A DNA stretch of 64,000 nt from Flaccisagitta enflata (lineage: Eukaryota > Chaetognatha > Sagittoidea > Aphragmophora), in assembly GCA_965153355.1 (NCBI GenBank), contig OZ231127.1, positions 47,616,001-47,680,000 on the forward strand, read 5' to 3'. The position numbers were made by a program, and so were the translations under genes. The notes under the pieces were generated by a model. That model made no database searches and was not told the DNA's origin. It saw nothing but the letters and a program-made list of their open reading frames with translations. Positions 34,712-45,872 of this stretch are shown piece after piece; the stretch's first letter is position 1; every line of letters begins with the position of its first letter.

Positions 34712-35690
34712 AAAAGTAACCTGATATAAAAATGATTAGCGGGATTAACGGGAAAGAAAAAAAAAGTTTTTATATAATAAATATAATGCTGGGGCGCGGG
34801 GGAAGAGGGGAGAAAGGTTCTCATTGATATTTCTTTGGAGCAAAGAAAAAGCAAATCCTCCCCAACCGGAAGGGCATGGACCAAGAGGATGTCGATGATT
34901 GTCGCATTGTCCCGAATGGGGGGGGGGGGAGGGGTAGAGAGAAAGGGGGTGGGGAGATCGAAATAGGGGTGCAAGGTAATGAGGAGCGCCATTTTTTCCC
35001 AACCTTGATGCCTTGAGTTTAAAAGGGGACGAGTTGAATAAGGTATTTAATCCGTATCCTGTCTAGACAAGATAGATAAAACAGAGGTCAGGTCATAAGT
35101 CTGGGACCACATTCTATAGTTGCCAAAAGACGGCTCTACTCCAGCTCCAGCTGATCGAACAGGATGACCGAATAAATAAAAGCAAAAGTAAAAAAAAAAA
35201 AAAATCAAAAATTAACAAAATTATCTTTGAAACCTGATTTCAAAAAAGAAGAATACGTAACTACTGAAAGAAAACCTAACCAGCTAATCAACCCAACAAC
35301 CAACCAACGAACCAGTTATAGTTGACGAATGAAAAGATCATCTACTATGTGAAATGTGCAACAAAGTATAGTATATAGTTAGCAGCACTATCCTTCGTTT
35401 TTCGGCACGTCGGAGAGTGAAACACTTTTGGTACGATTAATGAGTAATGACCCATCTGTTGTGTTGATGTGGTACTTGACCTTGTCAGTCGTTAATTGTT
35501 ATAAAGCTGCTTACATAAGTAAAGCGGATGTCTCTCGTAAGATAATCACTCACCGGTTACTCGTTCATATTTAAGCTGACCTATCTCTAATTCTTCTCGC
35601 CCGTTAAGTTCAGTGCCCTCAGCCTTTCATACTTCGTGCAAAAAAAGATGAGATGGTGGCTCGTTTAGCAAAAGCCTGCAGATGACGACG
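34712..35690. other. no coding feature; poly-G run
   Basis: A GGGGGGGGGGGGAGGGG tract lies at about 34918-34940. The remaining sequence shows no recognisable repeat ends or exon. Confidence 0.4.
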
Positions 35691-35698
35691 ACGACGAC

Positions 35699-36330
<632 letters not shown>

Positions 36331-36350
36331 GAGACAATAACCAAACAAAC

Positions 36351-36787
36351 CTGCAAATCCATTCTGCCGGAGTGATTGACGGGTATTTCCTTGACATTCT
36401 CGGCGCCGATTCCTAGTTTGGCGGCGGCGCGTCGGCAGTCGGCGGCGAAAAGCGCCGAAACGAAGACGACGCCGGGATTATGAATCGCGTGATCGGAGGC
36501 GAAAGTGTGAAGACCGCGCCAACTGACCGTCAAACGGTGAAGACGCCCCACAAACGCCGCGGACGAGGAGGAGGAAGAGGAAGAGGAGGAGGTGGAGGGT
36601 GATGCTGAATTCGACGCCACCTTCGTAGATGTCTTCAAGGACTTAATGGTGTTAGAGCTTCTCGTCGTCCTCGGTGTTGTCGACGAAGCGGTTGAGGAGG
36701 AAAAGCCGTTCATTTTTTGGAGAGTGTCGCGGAAAATTTGAAGGGAAGTTTGAGGAGGAACGTTGAGTAACTCCCAATTGTCGGTGC
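36351..36787 (-). CDS. PDXDC1-like gene, exon 5 (PLP-decarboxylase-like)
   Basis: This 437-nt exon runs from CCACCTTCCTGTCAG|GC to TTGCAG|GTTTGT (phase 1 in, phase 0 out). Its end encodes N-P-G-V-V-F-V-S-A-L-F, then A-A-A-K-L-G-I-G, then I-P-V-N-H-S-G-R-M-D-L-Q. This is the usual 'cofactor-domain strand, then A..K.LG.G, then V....G.MD' pattern of group II decarboxylases and of PDXDC1. A run of nine serines interrupts it. The donor is followed after about 20 nt by more than 600 nt of TTG-rich repeat on the sense strand. Confidence 0.7.
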
Positions 36788-36844
36788 CTGACAGGAAGGT
36801 GGGAGGGGGGGAGCAGAAAATATGAGAAGGGAATAAAAGAAAGA

Positions 36845-37100
36845 ATGGATAGGATGATGGAAACAAAGAAACAAAGAAACGAAGAAACGAAGATACGAAG
36901 AAACGAACAAAGAAACAAAGAAACAAAGAAACAAGGAAACAAGGAAACAAACAAACAAACAAACAAACAAACAAACAATCAATCAATTAATCAAGCAAAC
37001 AAACAAACAAACAAAGAGATGACGTGAGAGAGAGAGAGAGAGAAATAGAGAGAGAGAGAATTTAAAAGGAAAATAAGAAAGAAAGAAGGCAAGAAAGGGG
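36845..37100. repeat. (GAAAC)n / (AAAC)n / (GA)n compound array in intron 4
   Basis: These short units make up most of the 380-nt intron between exons 4 and 5. On the sense strand the array is T-rich (GTTTC, GTTT, CT). Confidence 0.85.
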
Positions 37101-37167
37101 GGAAAGAAACAAAGAAACAAAGCAAAATTAAGAAAGAAAGATAGAATGATCAGAAATCCATTCTTAC

Positions 37168-37988
37168 CTATAAGAAATTTAGATTCTCCGTATTGCGTGG
37201 AGAAAAAGGTGACGTGTTGCGCTTCGCGGAATTCAGCTTCATTCACCAAAGCCGTCTTCAGCGTCAACGGCCAGAATTTGCCTTCGACGGACCTTCGAAG
37301 CGCTTCTTCCAACGCCGCTGTCGTCGACGGCATCATCATCGACGTTGTCGTTGTCGTCGCAGCGGCGCCGTTGTCATCTTTTTCCATCGGGTCCGGAAGT
37401 CCGAAAACACAGCGCCAACTAGAGAAGAAGTCCTTGACGGCGACGGCTTCGGCGGAATTTTCGCCGGAAGTGGCAGCGTTTACTCCTGATTGCAACTGGT
37501 GTGCGATTCGTCCGAGACAAGAAAGAGCGCCGAGTTGGTTTTCGTTAAAGGCGCTCATCGGGAAATACGAAGCCACGGTCGAGGAAGAGGAAGAGGGTGA
37601 AGAGGAGGAGACGGGAGAGATGATCAACTCGGCAACGCGCCGAAGAACGTCGACCGGAAGAAGCGGCTTGTTAACGCAGTCGAAGCTATCTCCACTTCCG
37701 TTGCCTCCGCCAAGATTACCACCATCACCACCGCCACCGCCATTTCCTCGCAGATAGTCATGGAGCAAATCGGAAATAACAATCGTCAGTTCGTTGTCGT
37801 CGAGTCCTCCTCTCTCTCCTCCCTCCTCAGCTATGGAGCCGTTAACGTCCGAATCGCGCGAAGATCGATAAGACCGTGGAAGTGAGAGCAAAGAAGTGGA
37901 GGAGGAAGTGGAGGCATTGCTGAGACGCCGATGACGCATCCGTCGACGGAAATAAGCGGCGCCGGAAAGAGGCACCGAGGAACCATCA
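37168..37988 (-). CDS. PDXDC1-like gene, exon 4 (start of decarboxylase-like region)
   Basis: This 821-nt exon runs from TTTTTACGCAG|T to the donor CTTATAG|GTAAGAAT (phase 2 in, phase 1 out). After an Arg/Ser-rich start it encodes stretches that align by eye with the N-terminal helical part of PDXDC1. One is L-L-P-V-D-V-L-R-R-V; another, S-Y-F-P-M-S-A-F-N, is followed by N-Q-L-G-A-L-S-C-L-G-R-I-A. The homologous segments are separated by poly-Gly, poly-Ser and poly-Thr insertions. The downstream intron is only 380 nt and made of GTTT/CTTT-type repeats. Confidence 0.65.
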
Positions 37989-38327
37989 CTGCGTAAAAAC
38001 AAAACAAAACAAAGCAAAACAAAACAAAAGAGTTACTGCACCAAGCACCAAAATCACATTCATTGGAGGACAAGATGTGAAGGTTGAACAATGAACATCC
38101 GTCTTTGAAGTTTCCAGAAAGTTGTGAAAGTTTTTAAAATTACAATGATAGAAACTAGTCTCATAGTCTCATAGTCTCATAGTATCACTACCCCTGCAAA
38201 AATGCCACTCTTGCCCCAATCATGAATCTGGCGCATTATCAGCAACTAGTCATCCAAGGATCGCACATGGTCAGCGGTACCCGATGCCCTGCTTGGAGTG
38301 ATCAAGTGAAGTAGTGGAGAGAGAGCA

Positions 38328-38827
38328 GGGCAGCGGCCCCAGAGGGCCGATGTCCTGTAGGACACAGGGGGGAATTTCGAGACGTCCTGAGGTATATTAG
38401 GTCTAAGAAGATGGATAGAGGTCTTTGAAGGCGGTTTTGAAGCCTGGAGGGCAAAATTAGGTTCTAAAGAGTAGATTTGAGGTTTGAGGGGCAGGCTTGA
38501 GGCCCAGAGGACAAATTTGAGGCCTAAAGAGCTGATGTGAGGCCTGGAGGGTGGATTTGGGGTATGGAGGGCTTATTTGAGCTCTGGAGGGCAGATATGA
38601 GGTCTGGAGAGCTGATTTAAGGTCTCAAGGGCTAATTTGAGGTCTGAAAGGGCTATTCAGCCTAGTATGATGGCTTGGAGGGCCAAAATCAGGCCTGAGA
38701 GAGCCAAATTGAGGCCCCTGATGGCCAAGGGGGGGGGACGGACGGACGGAAGGACGGACGGATGGACGGACGTCTCAAAATACCCCCCTGTGTCCTACAG
38801 GACATCGGCCCTTTGGGGCCGCTGCCC
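38328..38827. mobile_element. 58-bp TIR element with internal minisatellite (family C), copy 1
   Basis: The ends GGGCAGCGGCCCCAGAGGGC and, inverted, GGGCAGCGGCCCCAAAGGGC continue through GATGTCCTGTAGGACACAGG for about 58 bp. The inside is a diverged tandem array (GAGGCCTGGAGGGC-type, period about 24 bp) followed by GGACGGAC tetranucleotides. A related hairpin (TGCCCTGCTT / AGCAGGGCAG) extends the left side to about 38270. Confidence 0.8.
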
Positions 38828-38893
38828 AAAAAGGAGGTTTGAATGATAAATATCCATCACATGCATATATTTATTCACCAGACTGGAACTTAC

Positions 38894-39096
38894 TATGCCT
38901 CTCCCGGTGCCCCTTTCAAGACAGGATATCCACTCAATCGTTCACTTCTTTCTTCTTCTTCTACTTTCCTTCTTTCCTCTTCGACGATTTTGGAGGAAAA
39001 AGAAGAATGATGATGATGATGATGATGAGGAGGAGGAGGAGGAGGAGGAGCAAACTGGAGAAGAGGTACGCTTTGTGAGCTTTGGCGAGACAAAGG
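38894..39096 (-). CDS. PDXDC1-like gene, exon 3 (Pro/His-rich)
   Basis: This 203-nt exon has a strong acceptor (CCCTTTCCGCTCTCCAG) and a consensus donor ATA|GTAAGT. It enters in phase 0 and leaves in phase 2, fitting exons 2 and 4. The product has a run of seven prolines, seven histidines, then a Glu/Arg-rich helix-like stretch. The Pro/His block is encoded by adjacent GAG/GAT microsatellites read on the opposite strand. No domain is recognised. The exact agreement of phase with exon 4 (TA|T giving Tyr) is the main support. Confidence 0.45.
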
Positions 39097-39283
39097 CTGG
39101 AGAGCGGAAAGGGAAAAAAAATGTCGTTTTGGTGACCTTTAATTCTTTGATAAATCGTCCAATCTTTCGCAAAAGAGAATGTTCTCGGCCAGGTCATCTA
39201 TCACAGATTTGCTCTTTTTCTTTTTGCTCTGTTCTACTTTTTTATGTGAAAGACGTGGTCTGTGTCGGCGCACGTTTGTGAGT

Positions 39284-39382
<99 letters not shown>

Positions 39383-39424
39383 TGCGCGTGTGCGTGTGTG
39401 TGCGTGCGCGTGTGCGTGTGTGTG
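39284..39424. repeat. (GT)n microsatellite
   Basis: About 140 bp of GT with GTGC variants at the right end, in the intron between exons 2 and 3. Confidence 0.95.
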
Positions 39425-39520
39425 TGAGTAAAAGAATGTGTGAGTGAATGTTTGGTGTTTAGTTCTTTCTTTCTATCTTTCTTCCACTCATTTTTATTTG
39501 ATTTCCTGCGAATTGATCAC

Positions 39521-39645
39521 CTTGAGACGGACTCCTTGAGACCTTGGTCCTTGGCCTGTCCCCGGTTCGGTTCTGACCGAAGTTACACTCGGTCCACGTT
39601 TTAGGGACGTAGGAGATGTCACTTCTATCGTTGATGGAACAGCTC
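39521..39645 (-). CDS. PDXDC1-like gene, exon 2
   Basis: This 125-nt exon sits between a pyrimidine-rich acceptor (TTTCTCCCCACTAAAG) and the donor CTCAAG|GTGATC. It enters in phase 1, matching exon 1, and leaves in phase 0. It encodes about 41 Ser/Thr/Pro/Arg-rich residues with no recognised domain. On the sense strand a (CTTT)n tract of nearly 200 nt lies about 45 nt upstream and extends the polypyrimidine tract. The exon is supported by splice sites and phase, not by homology. Confidence 0.45.
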
Positions 39646-39689
39646 CTTTAGTGGGGAGAAAAAAATGTACGGGTAAGAGAAGCTAGGAC

Positions 39690-39724
39690 GAAAAAGACAA
39701 AGAAAGAAAAAAAGAAAGAAAGAG

Positions 39725-39767
<43 letters not shown>

Positions 39768-39788
39768 ACGAAGAAAGAAAGAAAGAAA

Positions 39789-39850
<62 letters not shown>

Positions 39851-39880
39851 ACGAAGAAAGAAAGAAAGAAAGAAAGAAAG
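39690..39880. repeat. (AAAG)n microsatellite
   Basis: About 190 bp of AAAG with ACG interruptions. It is (CTTT)n on the sense strand, about 45 nt before the acceptor of exon 2. Confidence 0.95.
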
Positions 39881-39941
39881 AGGTCCAACTGGCCATACAA
39901 ACTAGAGTTCTCATGGTATATCACTGCATGTCTAATATCTA

Positions 39942-40112
39942 CAGTTAAGCATCACTAGAGGGCATGTCGAGAGACCGGCCATGATTATGCCTTATTGTGA
40001 AGCTTCCTTATAGCCGGTATAGAAAAAAACTATTAAATCTTGTGTTGGCTTTTAAATTCAATGCCGGGCGGGCGGGCTCAAATAGCGGGTGCGCTATAGC
40101 GGTGCTCCGCTG
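39942..40112. mobile_element. 171-bp pogo-like MITE abutting the exon 1 splice donor
   Basis: The ends are CAGTTAAGCATCACTAGAGG and, inverted, CAGCGGAGCACCGCTATAGC, each flanked by TA (39940-39941 and 40113-40114). A second copy at 51816-51989 confirms the borders. The right-hand TA supplies the T of the GT donor of exon 1. Confidence 0.85.
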
Positions 40113-40115
40113 TAC

Positions 40116-40647
40116 CTTCGTATCTGGGAATTCTCAGCGGTCTCAAGCCTTTGGTGAAATGCTTGACATTATGAGGATTGCTGCCGTAAGCAAGGAGCGA
40201 CGCCGCGCCGCTGCCGCCTTTGCCGCTTCTGCCGCTGCGGACGGACGTGGACGAGGCTGCGTCGAAGCTGCGTCTGCCTCCGTCGCCTTTCCACGCCGAA
40301 ATGGGATCGAAGACGCCGCCATCGGCGCCGAACGCCACGCCGCCGACGACGGAAGAAGCGTCATCGCCGGCGTCGCAAAAAGTGACGACGTTGCCCTCGG
40401 CGCCGATGAAAGGGATTCCGGCGCCGCGGGTGAGCACCGCCGGCGGCGTCGTCGGTTTGTGGTGGCGCCGACGAGGAGGAGGAAGAGAATGCAATTCCAT
40501 TGGATGAGGAGGAAGAGGAGCCTGAGGAAGAGGACCGTGGGATATCGATGACGTCGTCGATATCGACATCGGCGATAAAGCCACGTTTTTCGCGGAGGTG
40601 GAGGTGGTTGGTTGAGAGGATTCCAAGCCGCTCATAGTCGTGGACAT
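40116..40647 (-). CDS. PDXDC1-like gene, exon 1 (Ser/Pro-rich N-terminus)
   Basis: This 532-nt exon opens with ATG at 40647, the first ATG after an in-frame TAG about 24 nt upstream. It encodes about 177 residues rich in Ser, Pro, Gly and Ala, with no recognised domain and probably disordered. It ends in phase 1 at GAAG|GTACAG. A 171-bp MITE abuts the donor: its TA duplication supplies the T of the GT. If splicing failed, translation would run about 11 codons into the MITE before a stop. An acceptor-like AAATAG lies just upstream, so this could be an internal exon. Joining to exon 2 restores a Gly codon. Confidence 0.5.
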
Positions 40648-40659
40648 GGCGATGGGAAC

Positions 40660-41395
40660 GATGATGCACTATTTCAAAGGGAAACGCTTTTAGAACTATA
40701 CTAGTCCATATGTGCGCACTGCGCAGGCGTCAGCTATTTTAGTATCAAACTATCAACACGATATCAAATTCACTTTGCGAACTTCACGGGTGAATATAAT
40801 GTTTCAATATCCAGTTGTACACTTAGATTTAGATTTAGATATGTTTAGCCTGAGGAAAACTTTTAGAAAAAGTCTTATAGAAAGGCCGTCAAAGTCATTT
40901 AGCACAGCACAGCAAAGCAACACAGCACACCCGTGAACTAGGGATTTTCATATTTGAAGATAAGCAGTTTTTTGCCCCTGCTTCCCACGATTTTCCAAAC
41001 CCCATTTTCAGAGTTTTCTTCATTTTTTTGCTTTTGCTCTTGCACGATAATGTGATGAGTCAGTGCTCATCCGACATCCGACCAACACTTTTTTAAAATT
41101 TCCTGATGATACGAAAGTAAATCGATAAGCAATCTGTTCTCGGATGGCGATTGGTACGAAGTGTGAAAGTAACTCATGTTTCATCTGATAAGACTGCAGT
41201 ATACAAGGTGTAGAAGCGTATCAAGTTTGTGTTCTCATTTCCTGGATAGAATTCCAAATATGTCCAAGGGAGCGTAAAGGAGTCGGAAAGTGATGACAGT
41301 CTGACATCGATTAGTGATGACAGTCTGACAAGAGGACATCAACAACTTTCTCGCGACTTCCAATTCAAGTGCAAAATTCGAGAGTCAACTTGACC
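40660..41395. other. no confident feature upstream of exon 1
   Basis: AT-rich sequence with short TTAGATTTAGAT and CAGCACAGCA repeats. The promoter of the split gene should lie here or further right, but no clear core elements are visible. Confidence 0.35.
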
Positions 41396-41588
41396 GCATT
41401 GTACGCCCGTTTAGGCGCCAGAAAGGCGCACTGTCCGCCCGTTTAGGCACCAGAAGACGCACTGTCCGTCTGTTTAGGCACCAGGAAGGTGCACTGTACG
41501 CCCGTTTAGGCACCTGATAGGTGCACTGTCCGCCTGTTTAGGCACCAGAAAGGCGCACTGTACACCTATATTTTCACCAGAAAGGCGC
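41396..41588. repeat. 32-bp tandem repeat, 6 units
   Basis: The unit is of the form CGCACTGTCCGCCCGTTTAG followed by GCACCAGAAAGG. Six imperfect copies each contain a short palindromic GGCGCC/GGTGCACC-like element. Confidence 0.85.
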
Positions 41589-41792
41589 AGATGAGACACT
41601 CAAATCAAAACGGATCTCAGAAAGGCCCTCATGTCTTTTGTTGAGCTTTTACTATTCAAAATATATATACGAACAACTATACAAAATACGATTTAATTTT
41701 GTAATGTTTTTTTTCTCTATTCACTCCACTACCAGTAACCACTGGTTACTGGCAGTAAGTCAGTTCATCTTCATTCATTTCTTCGCAAAGCT

Positions 41793-42004
41793 TTTTAGTC
41801 GCTGGCTAAGCGACTCTATAGGAGGATGTGTCCCTTGGTTGGTTGGTTGGTAACGCGAAATTTTGGAAGACGCGAAATTGACTGAAAAAGTGATTTCTGA
41901 GCACCACAGCTCCTGCCCAGTCACACAACCGCCCCCGCCCACCTGCATTACTGCCCCTGCCCACCCGCCAGCGACTACTATTTGGCCGTGTATCCGGCCT
42001 TGTT
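41793..42004 (+). mobile_element. hairpin-ended element (family A), copy 10
   Basis: It begins with the hairpin AGTCGCTGGCTAAGCGACT and a very short GGTTGGTTGG array. It ends CCGCCAGCGACTAC and GTGTATCCGGCCTTGTT. The stem is unusual (AGTCGCTGGC) and the other end carries its exact complement (GCCAGCGACT). Confidence 0.85.
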
Positions 42005-42009
42005 GGTTT

Positions 42010-42940
42010 AAGATAATTGCAGAGCGATTGTATTGGTTATGAGAAAAATCAAGTCCAATCAGGCACTCTGAATAGTATTGTTTTTTAACGTTTGTTTGGG
42101 TTTGTTAAGGCAACGCAGATTGGACCTGCAGCGAAGAGAGAACTTTTCAAGTTGACTGTCATAGATTGATAAGTCGGTGGACAAAATATAAATAAATCAC
42201 TAATCAGACTCCAATGATAGTATCAACTGAATATAGGATAAGAATAGATACGGGATAGAAAAATATTTATTTTACTCATGAGTCATGAATGTCAACAATT
42301 TGGGTAGGCACAGAAAAAATCAAATATCAAGTCATGTTGAAAACTTAGAGAGCTGATTTTCCAAAATCATCACAAAATTACCATGAGATGAATTCATTTT
42401 TTGACATGATAGACTCTAGAATCCAAACGAATGAAGCTACAATAGCCAGGCAGGTCCCATTTTGAAAATACCTAAATCGATGACTGATGGCACATAACAA
42501 GCTTTGTGTCTACTGACTGGAATAGAAATTTGAGTCGTGGATTGACGTGACCTCCTTTGTCCTAATGATGTCATGCGCGTCTGTAGCTAAACTGAGTAAG
42601 ACAAAAGACGTAAAATTAAAAAAAGAACTAAAAAAAAAAAAGAAAAACAAAGACGTAAAAAAAAAAACAAACAAAAAAACGAAGACAATTAAGATGATTT
42701 AAAGGATCTCATTATATGGCATCTATTTCAGGGAGACATAAGGAATTTCATTCATAATTTGAACTGTGTTTTTTTCTCGTAAAATGGTCAAGAAATCGAG
42801 CTGATTTCAAGGCCGTCATTCTTTTTTTCATTTGTGGTTTTTACGTGCGACAAAGTCGTCGATCGGTCGATTGGTCCGTAACGCAGACGTTTCGAAACGG
42901 CGCACTTGTTGACCACTTGGTCTAATTGACTTTGCTTCTC
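42010..42940. other. no feature recognised except A-rich tracts
   Basis: AT-rich with A-rich tracts at 42620-42690. A truncated family-A-like piece (CGATCGGTCGATTGGTCCGT) lies near 42860. Confidence 0.4.
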
Positions 42941-42943
42941 TCA

Positions 42944-43273
42944 TTTTTAGTCGCGTGCGCGCGACTCTACACCCTGCTTTGTCTGTCCGTCCATCCATCC
43001 ATTGGTCGGTCTATCACATTTTTATGTTTTTTAAATTTTATTTCTTTAAGTCAATTTAGGTCATTTAAGGGTATACTAAGTCATTCTAAGTTATTCTAAA
43101 TGTTTGTCTCGCACGCGACTTACACTCAAAATCTGTTTTATGGAAAACTAGGAGTGATGCGCGTAGTAACTAGTCAGTGAGGGCTCACAAGGCCCTCTTC
43201 CATTTATTTTAGTTTGGGTATAGTGAGGGATGTTGTTCCACCTATCACACTCTTACAGGTGCTGGCCTTGTTG
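42944..43273 (+). mobile_element. hairpin-ended element (family A), copy 11
   Basis: It begins TTTTTAGTCGCGTGCGCGCG and contains GTCCATCC repeats and TCATTTAAGG/TCATTCTAAG-type units. It has CTCGCACGCGACTTACAC near the other end and closes ACAGGTGCTGGCCTTGTT. It shares the internal sequence of the nested copy at 3.9 kb. Confidence 0.75.
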
Positions 43274-43371
43274 TATAATGCAGTAGGCGTGTGACCCAGA
43301 TTGTGAAAAATGAGGACAAATGTTTAATGAGGCTGGTTAGTGGTTAGGCAAGGCAAAAACTGTTAACCAGA

Positions 43372-43540
43372 ACAAGGCCGGATACGCAATTGGCTTCCAA
43401 CAGTGCGTGTGGGCAGAGGCAGTGACAAAGGAGGTCAGTCACTTGGGCCCAATGAGCAGGAGCAGCAATGTGAAATCCGCACGAATTCAAGCAATGTCAC
43501 TGATCAGTGAACGGACGGACGGACGGACGGACGGACGGAA
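43372..43540 (-). mobile_element. hairpin-ended element (family A), truncated copy 12
   Basis: It begins ACAAGGCCGGATACGCAATTGG and reaches a (GGAC)n array, but the terminal hairpin is missing. Confidence 0.55.
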
Positions 43541-43959
43541 ATTCTCCAGGAAAATTATGTACAGTTGATTGTGGTTGTAGATTATTACTAATAACTAACA
43601 AAAAAAAACACAAAAAAGTCATTTCATCGATTTAAATTCCAAGTAGAGCGTAGGGTTGTGGCGAAAGGGAACGTGGTTCGGAACGACGAAAACTAAGCAG
43701 CTTGACGCAACGACGGGACTTTTGGTTGTCCTACATTTGATTTGTCTCCCAGTCTCGGTCATTCATTATCGTCTAATTTAAATGACTGGCATGCGATTCT
43801 GAACGTCACTTTACTTAAGCGTCCGTCTGTTGGTCTATTAGTCCGTCCATAACATTTTGGGTTGCCGCCGATGCCAAATGCATAAGAACGACAAGCTCAA
43901 GATCCCTCGTTCCATTTTCTTTTCAGTAATTTCTACTGTCTGTCCATTTGTATTGCAAA

Positions 43960-44323
<364 letters not shown>

Positions 44324-44465
44324 CCAAACAAATGATGTTTAAACCGACGACGGAAAAATGAGAGTTCCACTTTTCTACCGGAAACTTTTCAGCGTTTCCC
44401 TCATTCGAGAAGAATTCCGAAACAACACAGAAATTAGTAATTGACACGCAAAGTCATGACGCGAC

Positions 44466-44471
44466 AGAGAG

Positions 44472-44510
<39 letters not shown>
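44466..44510. repeat. (GA)n microsatellite
   Basis: GA run followed by a short TGGA run. Confidence 0.9.
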
Positions 44511-44514
<4 letters not shown>

Positions 44515-44907
44515 TGGATGGTGTACTTCTGTCGAGACAAAAATGTCTATCAGAGCGGCATTTCTTTCATTTGATAATAGAGAAAAGAGAGAATCGAATT
44601 GGCTTCTTCTTTGTCTTTTCTTGATCAGAGATCGACAGACAGACCGACCGACAGACAGACAGATAGACAGACAGACAGAGTTATTTTCGTTATCCAGAAT
44701 CGTCTTGTCCGTTTGTTAGCGCCGTTGAGTCTTTGGAGCACGAATTCGCCACCGTTGGAATTTCGTCACTGTAAGCGCCGGTATCGCGTTTCCGTCATAG
44801 CCACCGCGCCGTGCCGGCGTTGTTCTTCCGCCAGCATCGGAGCAGACATCGAAATTTCCGCACCTGTCCACGTTGTCGCTTCTTTACCGCCGTAATCGTT
44901 ACGTTGT

Positions 44908-45063
<156 letters not shown>

Positions 45064-45294
45064 AGAGACTCCGACCAAAAAGATGGGGGGGGGGGAAATG
45101 GGGACGAAGATTTAAGCGCAGAGCCACCTCGGTTATTGACTCGTCCAACATACTAAGTCTGCATTTTTCAGCCCACCTGGAGGGAAGTTCCTGTTGGCCC
45201 ACAGTGGGCTTATGGCGATGCTTCTTGTTGCGACCTCTGGATGTCATGGACGTTTCTTGCTCCTGCTGACACGGTTGATGTTGCTGCTGTTATA
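45064..45294 (-). repeat. LINE 3' module, outer copy
   Basis: Positions 45096-45221 match 45489-45614 at an offset of 393 bp. Both contain GATTTAAGCGCAGAGCCACC and CCCACAGTGGGC. The module is bounded by (GTT)n arrays on both sides. Confidence 0.8.
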
Positions 45295-45363
45295 GTAGTT
45301 GTTGTTGTTGTTGTTGTTGTTGTTGTTATCATTGTCGAAGTTTACGTTGTTGTTATTGTTGTT

Positions 45364-45444
<81 letters not shown>
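45295..45444. repeat. (GTT)n array, middle
   Basis: About 150 bp of GTT with a few variants at its left end. Confidence 0.95.
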
Positions 45445-45679
45445 CCTCTTCCGTATTTGCAGCCGAGACTCACACCGGAAGAAGGTAGAAATGGGGACAA
45501 GGATTTAAGCGCAGAGCCACCTCGATCATGACTTGTCCAACATACTAAATGTGCATTTTTCTGCCCACCTGGAAAGAGTGTTCCAATTGGCCCACAGTGG
45601 GCCTACGGCGATGCAGCTTCCCCTCGGTCACCAAGCAGCGATAGGGCGAAGACCTTTGTTGATGCGCTTGACGTTGCAC

Positions 45680-45680
<1 letters not shown>
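45445..45680 (-). repeat. LINE 3' module, inner copy
   Basis: Second copy of the module, with similarity along about 125 bp, again bounded by (GTT)n arrays. Confidence 0.8.
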
Positions 45681-45766
<86 letters not shown>

Positions 45767-45796
45767 TTGTTGTTGTTTTTGTTGTTGTTGTTGTTT

Positions 45797-45863
<67 letters not shown>
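45681..45863. repeat. (GTT)n array next to ORF2 stop
   Basis: About 180 bp of GTT with TTTTTGTT interruptions, starting about 10 nt after the ORF2 stop on the LINE strand. Confidence 0.95.
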
Positions 45864-45867
<4 letters not shown>

Positions 45868-45872
45868 TCAGG

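Noticed and set aside
44698-44770. Candidate plus-strand exon between TTATTTTCGTTATCCAG and CACT|GTAAGC
   Set aside because: Open in two frames and flanked by plausible sites, but isolated, next to a LINE tail, with no partner exon or recognisable product.
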